Shown: positions 59,914 to 64,000 of the stretch, piece by piece
Layout: the number at the start of each line of letters is the position of its first letter
Numbering within the stretch: the first letter of the stretch is position 1
Origin: an uncultured Bacillota bacterium
Lineage (GTDB): Bacteria > Bacillota > Dehalobacteriia > UBA7702
NCBI GenBank assembly: GCA_934702375.1
Contig: CAKUYE010000005.1
Location: 59,639 to 123,638 of the forward strand
Direction of reading: 5' to 3'
DNA: 64,000 nt
Notes under the pieces: generated by a model
What the model was told of the DNA's origin: nothing
Databases searched by the model: none
What the model saw: only the letters and a program-made list of their open reading frames with translations
Program-made: the position numbers and the translations under genes

Positions 59914-59941
59914 CTAAACCTATAGTTTAGCCTTTATTATA
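59914..59941 (-). promoter_or_regulatory. -10 element and overlapping dyad of the pycA-sdhCAB operon
   Basis: On the minus strand TATAAT (59941-59936) is followed after five bases by the inverted repeat CTAAAC-N5-GTTTAG (59930-59914), which would cover the transcription start. The -35 (TTTCTT) is poor, which suggests activator or repressor control. The rest of 59902-60059 is AT-rich with nothing else recognised. Confidence 0.6.
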
Positions 59942-60059
59942 TCATAATCTATAAAAAAAAGAAATAAAATATTTTTCTTATTCGTCATAGAGCATAAATA
60001 TAATCAGCATTTCCCTATCAAAAAAAATTTGTAATGCTTATAAAATGTATTTTTATTCA

Positions 60060-60812
60060 TTATGCAATGATAAATGTCAACAGAATTCCGCAGAAAACGC
60101 CAAAGCGGTTCCAAGGGTCGTGATAAGAAAGGAGCTTCGCAAAGGATACAAATATCATGGCTCCGGCTGCAAGACCCATGGCCCAGCCCAAAGCAGACAT
60201 GGATACCGAACCGAACCACCAACCAAGGGCGGCGCCTATGGGAGTAACGATACCGGCAGCTGCGGTAAAAAGCAATATGGCAAGGATTCCCATGCCGCTC
60301 TTTCTCAACGGTGCTCCAATGCCGATCCCCTCCGGAATGTTGTGGAGCAGCATGGCAAAAGCGATCATAAATCCAAGGGCGGAGCCGCCGGCAAAGCCCA
60401 CGCCTACAGCGATTCCTTCAGGAAAATTATGGAGAGCCAAAGCCAAACAGATGAACAAGCCCATCCTGCGATAATAGGGAGAATCATTTTTCAGCTCTCC
60501 CCCACCCTCACTGTTTGAGGTTCCAAAAAACATTGACAACACGGCCATAACAATAACGCCTACCGTAAAGCCAAAAGACACTGGGAAAAGACTTTCGGCA
60601 AAAAAGTAGCCTTCGGGCATCAGTTGAAACAGAGAGAGTCCCAGCATGACACCGCCGGCAAAGCCAAATAAATAAAACATCACCTTTTCATTTTGAATCG
60701 GCAGAAAAGCAGCGACCAAACCGCCAACTGCCGTTGCCAAACCGGCTACGGTGCCGATCACGATCACTTCCGAAAATCCCACATCATCACTTCCAAAGTC
60801 TTTTTCTTTCAA
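60060..60812 (-). CDS. ZIP family metal transporter
   Basis: 250-residue membrane protein with about eight hydrophobic helices. The metal-site helices carry ALALHNFPEGIAVGVGFA and MLLHNIPEGIGIG, the paired HNxPEG motifs of ZIP proteins. It probably imports zinc, or iron or manganese. The reading frame begins at TTG 60812 without a clear ribosome site; a GTG about 30 bases later is an alternative. It lies downstream of the terminator of the surface-protein gene. Confidence 0.9.
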   Translation of the reverse strand: MKEKDFGSDDVGFSEVIVIGTVAGLATAVGGLVAAFLPIQNEKVMFYLFGFAGGVMLGLSLFQLMPEGYFFAESLFPVSFGFTVGVIVMAVLSMFFGTSNSEGGGELKNDSPYYRRMGLFICLALALHNFPEGIAVGVGFAGGSALGFMIAFAMLLHNIPEGIGIGAPLRKSGMGILAILLFTAAAGIVTPIGAALGWWFGSVSMSALGWAMGLAAGAMIFVSFAKLLSYHDPWNRFGVFCGILLTFIIA

Positions 60813-60852
60813 TATATGGAAGCTTACTTTAAAATAGAAGGATGGATTTTAT

Positions 60853-60883
60853 GAAAAAAGAGCGCCTGAATCAGACGCTCTTT
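60853..60883 (-). terminator. Terminator of the surface-protein gene
   Basis: On the minus strand AGAGCGTCTGA (60881-60871) pairs with the complementary arm 60869-60859 (one G-T pair), followed by a run of T (60859-60853). Confidence 0.9.
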
Positions 60884-60907
60884 CTGGTTCTAAAGTCGAT
60901 TAGCCGG

Positions 60908-63900
60908 TTACTTCTTGCAGCACCAGAGGAAGGTTACCATCTGTGCTCTGGTGCAGTCCATATCGGGACTGAAGGTAGTATTGGTTGTACCCTTGGTAAT
61001 ATCATTTTCCACCGCCCACAGCACTGCATCATAGTAGTAGGTATCGGTAGAAACATCCGTGAAGGGATTGATGCTTCCTGCTGCCGGAGATTTCTCAGAA
61101 CGCCACAGAAGTGTGATCGTCTGAGCCCGGGAACAAGCCATATTGGGGCTAAACGTTGTTTCCGAAGTGCCAAAAGTAATACCGTTCTCTACCGCCCACA
61201 GCACTGCGTCATAGTAGTAGCTGTCCGCCGGAACATCGGTAAAAGGCATTTTGCCGGTTTTGGGTGCGGGGCTGCCAACGGCACGCCACAGGAAGGTCAC
61301 GGCCTGGGCACGGGTGCAAACGCCGTTCGGGGAGAAATGGGTATCATCGGTTCCCTTGGTAATGCCGTTTTCCACCGCCCAGTCCACCGCGTCCTCATAA
61401 TAGCTGCCGGTGGCAACATCCACAAACACGCCGGTCTGGGGGTTGCCGTTGGCCTTCATAAAGATGACCTCGATGGTATGGGTTCTTCTGACATTCTCAA
61501 AGGTGTAGGACTTCACCGCGCCGATGCTCTTGCCGTCGATCTTGACATTGGCGACAGCATAGCCCTTATCCGGGGTGATGGTGAAGGTCTGATCTCTGCC
61601 CTCACGGACGCTGACGCTGCCGGAGGGAGAAATGGAGCCGCCAGTTCCGGCAGTCGCCTTGATGGTGTAGTAGCTGTAGCCGCTGCTGCCATTGTAGGTC
61701 CAGTGGGCGTAGACGGTGGTTTTTGCAGAGAATACGGTATCCGTCGTGATCTTTGTGCCGCCGCTCTTTTCGGTGTACCAACCGTCGAAGCTGTAACTGT
61801 CGCTTCGGGAGGCGCTGGGCAGAGAGGGCAGTTTCTGATCGGTTGTGGTCATGCTGCCGACAGAGGGCGTACCGCCGTTACCGTCAAAGGTGACGATGAA
61901 CTCGGCGGGAGCAGGAGGCGTGACGGTGCGCTCATAGCCGCAGACATTGCAGTCCGCATCCGCGTCATCATCGTAGACATGCGCCGCCGTTTGCTTGCCC
62001 TTGTTGGCATCCGGGCAATTTTTAGCTGTGCAGACGCGGGAGTGGCGGGTTTCTCCATCGGCGGTCCAGTCACCGTAAGTGTGCTCGTGTGCAGGCGGTG
62101 TCACGGTGCGCTCATAGCCGCATTTGTTGCAGATCGTATCTGCATCGCTGTCGTAGATGTGCGTTTCCGTTTGCTTGCCCTTGTTGGCATCCGGGCAATT
62201 TTCGGCTGTGCAGGCGCGGGAGTGGGTGCCGTCGCCGTCGGACGTCCACGCGCCGAAGTTATGGCCGAGCGGGTCGCCGTAGGGCTGGTTGCAGGTGTCG
62301 CAGACTGCCTGCTGGGTGCAGGTGGCGGTGCCGCCTGCATGCTGCTCCTGAATGGTGATTGCCTTATCGACGCTGACCCGATAGCCCTCCGCGGTGGAGA
62401 CGGAAGCGACAAAGCGGAAGCTGCTTTCATCCTTATAATCATTGGCAGGAATCGTCCCCGTGCAGAGGCCGTCAACCGGGGTGATAGGCTCGCCGTCGCC
62501 AGTGTATTTAAACTCATAGCTGTAGCTGGAATCCGTGCAGCCCTCCGGCAGCCGGAAGGAGAAGGTGAAGTCCTGTGTACGGCACACGGTATCCGGGCTG
62601 GTGATCGTGAGTTCGGGGATGGCCTTGCGTTCGGTTTTGCTGCCGCAGAATTCGCATTCTCCCCAATACTGGCCGTTCTCTGTCTGCCACTGGTAGGAAT
62701 GGGACGAATGGACGGTCACGGTAAGTGTCGTGGAATTGCCCGCCTTGTCCGTGGCAACGACGGTCTGCGGTGTCCTCGCGTCGGTGAGGGTGATCTGGCC
62801 CTGTTCGTTGGGGGTCACGGCATTACCGTTGACGGTCACGGTGTCCAGATACAGGTCGGTTACGGTGAGGGTCTTGTCGCCCTCGCCGCAGAAAACGTCG
62901 CCGTTCTTCGCGCCGCTGATCGCCGGGGCGGTCTTGTCGATGATGATCTTATCCGTATTGATCACAATTTCACTTTTGAACTCAGTGAATAGGAAGCCAT
63001 AGATCACATAGGGCTTCCCCTCCTCCAGATTCAGCGAGGCGGTGCTGAACGTCCCTGTATAATCTACAAAGCTCAGCTTTCTTGCCGCAACACTGCCATT
63101 TTCAAAAAGCTGGTCGCTGACCGCGTACTGGAAATACAACAGTTCTTCCGGATGCGACACCGTGAGCGTCACCGTCTGGTCATCGCGGAAGAATTGCTCC
63201 GAAGCATCCGCACGATAGCCGGTCCACTGGGAATCGCCTACAGAAATGGTGCTGCGGCTCGCAAAGGCACCATCCCAAACAGCAATGAAGGTAAGGCTGT
63301 CCTCGCCGCCCGTGGCAAATTTGCCGTAGGTATCTCCGCCGTAAACTATGCTTGTGCCGAGCAGCAGTCTTTTCAGGAGCTCACCATTTTCTCTTGTCGG
63401 TGTCGGCGTCAGGAGCTTCCAAATTTCATCCGTCCATTTGACGTTCTTCAATTCCGTGACCGTCGAGCCGTCGCGGTTGACGATATGGACGGTATAGTCG
63501 CTGCGCTCCTCCCAGACGGGGTAGAGCGTAAGCGCCTCGTTTTGCTCATAGATTGCATTCAGGGAATAGTCCATCTCGCCGCCGTCGGTCTTCGACCAGC
63601 CGACCTGGGTGTAGCCGAGGCGGGTAAAGCGTGCGCCTTCCAGCTCCAGCGCGTTGTTGTACTCCTTATTCACCGTCTGACTGTCGCCCGTGCCGTTTGC
63701 GCCGGGGTTGTAGGTCACGGGATAGGTCATGGTTTGCAGCTGGAGCTGCTGCGCGGCGTTATAGCCGATGCTGTAGCCCGGGCTGTCCGGGGTAAAGCGG
63801 CTGGTGTAATCCGTGCCGTTGGCCTCGGAGAACACCACGGGGACCGCCGTGTTCTCCGTGGTAACGCCGATCTGCGCACCAGTGCCGAGCTTGTCGAGCG

Positions 63901-64000
63901 TAACGGTTTTTCCGTTGGCAAGATAGAGGTTTGCGCCGGTGTTTCCGGTGATCTTCACGTCGCCGGTAAGGGTCAGGGAGCCTGCGCTCAGCGCGACCGC
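60908..64000 (-). CDS. Large S-layer-homology (SLH) surface protein, 5' end outside window
   Basis: 1030 residues are visible and the frame runs off the window. In order: beta-rich repeats; an InlB-B-like module (VEWEERSDYTVHIVNRDG region), an Ig-like segment (TAPAISGAKNGDVFCGEGDKTL in part), two 60-residue Cys/His modules (AENCPDANKGKQT, CNKCGYERTVTPP), a Listeria-Bacteroides repeat (FDGNGGTPSVGS), and three C-terminal SLH domains (FTDVPADSYYYDAVLWAVENG type) that bind cell-wall polymers. It is GC-richer than the rest of the window, hinting at transfer or strong domain exchange. It is probably secreted and wall-bound; the signal peptide is not visible. Function (adhesion or structure) is inferred. 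Confidence 0.88.
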   Translation of the reverse strand, partial: AVALSAGSLTLTGDVKITGNTGANLYLANGKTVTLDKLGTGAQIGVTTENTAVPVVFSEANGTDYTSRFTPDSPGYSIGYNAAQQLQLQTMTYPVTYNPGANGTGDSQTVNKEYNNALELEGARFTRLGYTQVGWSKTDGGEMDYSLNAIYEQNEALTLYPVWEERSDYTVHIVNRDGSTVTELKNVKWTDEIWKLLTPTPTRENGELLKRLLLGTSIVYGGDTYGKFATGGEDSLTFIAVWDGAFASRSTISVGDSQWTGYRADASEQFFRDDQTVTLTVSHPEELLYFQYAVSDQLFENGSVAARKLSFVDYTGTFSTASLNLEEGKPYVIYGFLFTEFKSEIVINTDKIIIDKTAPAISGAKNGDVFCGEGDKTLTVTDLYLDTVTVNGNAVTPNEQGQITLTDARTPQTVVATDKAGNSTTLTVTVHSSHSYQWQTENGQYWGECEFCGSKTERKAIPELTITSPDTVCRTQDFTFSFRLPEGCTDSSYSYEFKYTGDGEPITPVDGLCTGTIPANDYKDESSFRFVASVSTAEGYRVSVDKAITIQEQHAGGTATCTQQAVCDTCNQPYGDPLGHNFGAWTSDGDGTHSRACTAENCPDANKGKQTETHIYDSDADTICNKCGYERTVTPPAHEHTYGDWTADGETRHSRVCTAKNCPDANKGKQTAAHVYDDDADADCNVCGYERTVTPPAPAEFIVTFDGNGGTPSVGSMTTTDQKLPSLPSASRSDSYSFDGWYTEKSGGTKITTDTVFSAKTTVYAHWTYNGSSGYSYYTIKATAGTGGSISPSGSVSVREGRDQTFTITPDKGYAVANVKIDGKSIGAVKSYTFENVRRTHTIEVIFMKANGNPQTGVFVDVATGSYYEDAVDWAVENGITKGTDDTHFSPNGVCTRAQAVTFLWRAVGSPAPKTGKMPFTDVPADSYYYDAVLWAVENGITFGTSETTFSPNMACSRAQTITLLWRSEKSPAAGSINPFTDVSTDTYYYDAVLWAVENDITKGTTNTTFSPDMDCTRAQMVTFLWCCKK
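61921..62225 (-). repeat. 180-bp periodic duplication in the surface-protein gene
   Basis: 61921-62045 and 62101-62225 are close copies exactly 180 bases apart, including a stretch of more than 30 identical bases (from about 61988 and 62168). They encode the two 60-residue modules with CNxCGYERTVTPP and SRxCTAxNCPDANKGKQT. Confidence 0.88.

Noticed and set aside
60842..62992. A 716-codon open frame on the plus strand opposite the surface-protein gene
   Set aside because: It mirrors the repeats of the SLH gene, has no ribosome site and no recognisable domain, and the minus-strand frame has clear SLH and Cys/His modules. Long antisense frames are common in GC-rich repetitive genes.

Overview
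The window looks like a chromosomal segment of a strictly anaerobic, low-to-moderate GC Bacillota, probably a Clostridia-like lineage; Negativicutes cannot be excluded from this sequence alone. Support comes from the gene orders rsmB-rlmN-stp-prkC-rsgA-rpe and miaB-ylbF-mutS-mutL-miaA-hfq-ynbB, the PdxS/PdxT route to pyridoxal phosphate, strong AGGAGG-type ribosome sites, sigma-A promoters of the TTGACA-17-TATAAT type, and oxygen-sensitive enzymes (a glycyl radical enzyme with its radical SAM activase). No mobile-element gene, CRISPR array or rRNA was seen. One tRNA gene, tRNA-Leu(CAG), is present.

Layout. 1-6542: rRNA/tRNA methyltransferases, a PP2C phosphatase / PASTA Ser-Thr kinase pair, RsgA and ribulose-phosphate epimerase. 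6529-11427: an FMN-riboswitch-led riboflavin operon (ribD, ribE, ribBA, ribH) that runs on, by stop/start overlap, into thiamine pyrophosphokinase and an HD-domain protein. 11466-11639: tRNA-Leu with promoter and terminator. 11688-22666: a defence island with an SNF2-type helicase carrying a PLD-like N-terminus, a DUF4391 protein, an AT-rich membrane protein, a type III methyltransferase, a DUF1016 nuclease and a type III restriction subunit. 22665-28446: PLP synthesis (pdxST), cysteine synthase, Rrf2 and LysR regulators and an O-acetylhomoserine sulfhydrylase, with small dyads at several promoters. 28566-37304: a catabolic cluster of unknown substrate, made of a DUF6282 metal-dependent hydrolase, GRE activase, PreA-like flavoprotein with two [4Fe-4S] motifs, glycyl radical enzyme, OFA-type MFS transporter and a PucR-type regulator. 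37487-39882: a polar amino acid ABC transporter. 39906-50960: TrpR-like regulator, BirA, YigZ, MiaB, YlbF-like protein, MutS, MutL, MiaA, Hfq and a YnbB-type PLP enzyme. 51232-59901 (minus strand): one tightly packed operon, amidohydrolase-pycA-DUF1015-sdhC-sdhA-sdhB. 60060-60812: ZIP metal transporter. 60908-64000: the 3' part of a large, GC-richer S-layer-anchored surface protein that runs off the window.

How the parts work together. Pyruvate carboxylase and a B-type succinate:quinone oxidoreductase in one operon fit a reductive route from pyruvate through oxaloacetate and fumarate to succinate. The pdxST genes make the cofactor used by the neighbouring CysK and MetY enzymes. The 28.6-36 kb cluster is the best candidate for an undescribed pathway: a ring-reducing flavoprotein family member, a cyclic-amide/ester hydrolase candidate and a radical enzyme with Asp where most diol dehydratases, decarboxylases and C-N lyases of the family have Glu. 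It carries its own regulatory DNA: a 12-bp palindrome at the promoter, two copies of a 30-bp tandem repeat, and a long hairpin just before the radical enzyme gene. A second surprise is a run of long inverted repeats lying inside conserved coding sequence (rsmB, rsgA and above all the type III mod gene, with a perfect 38-bp palindrome).
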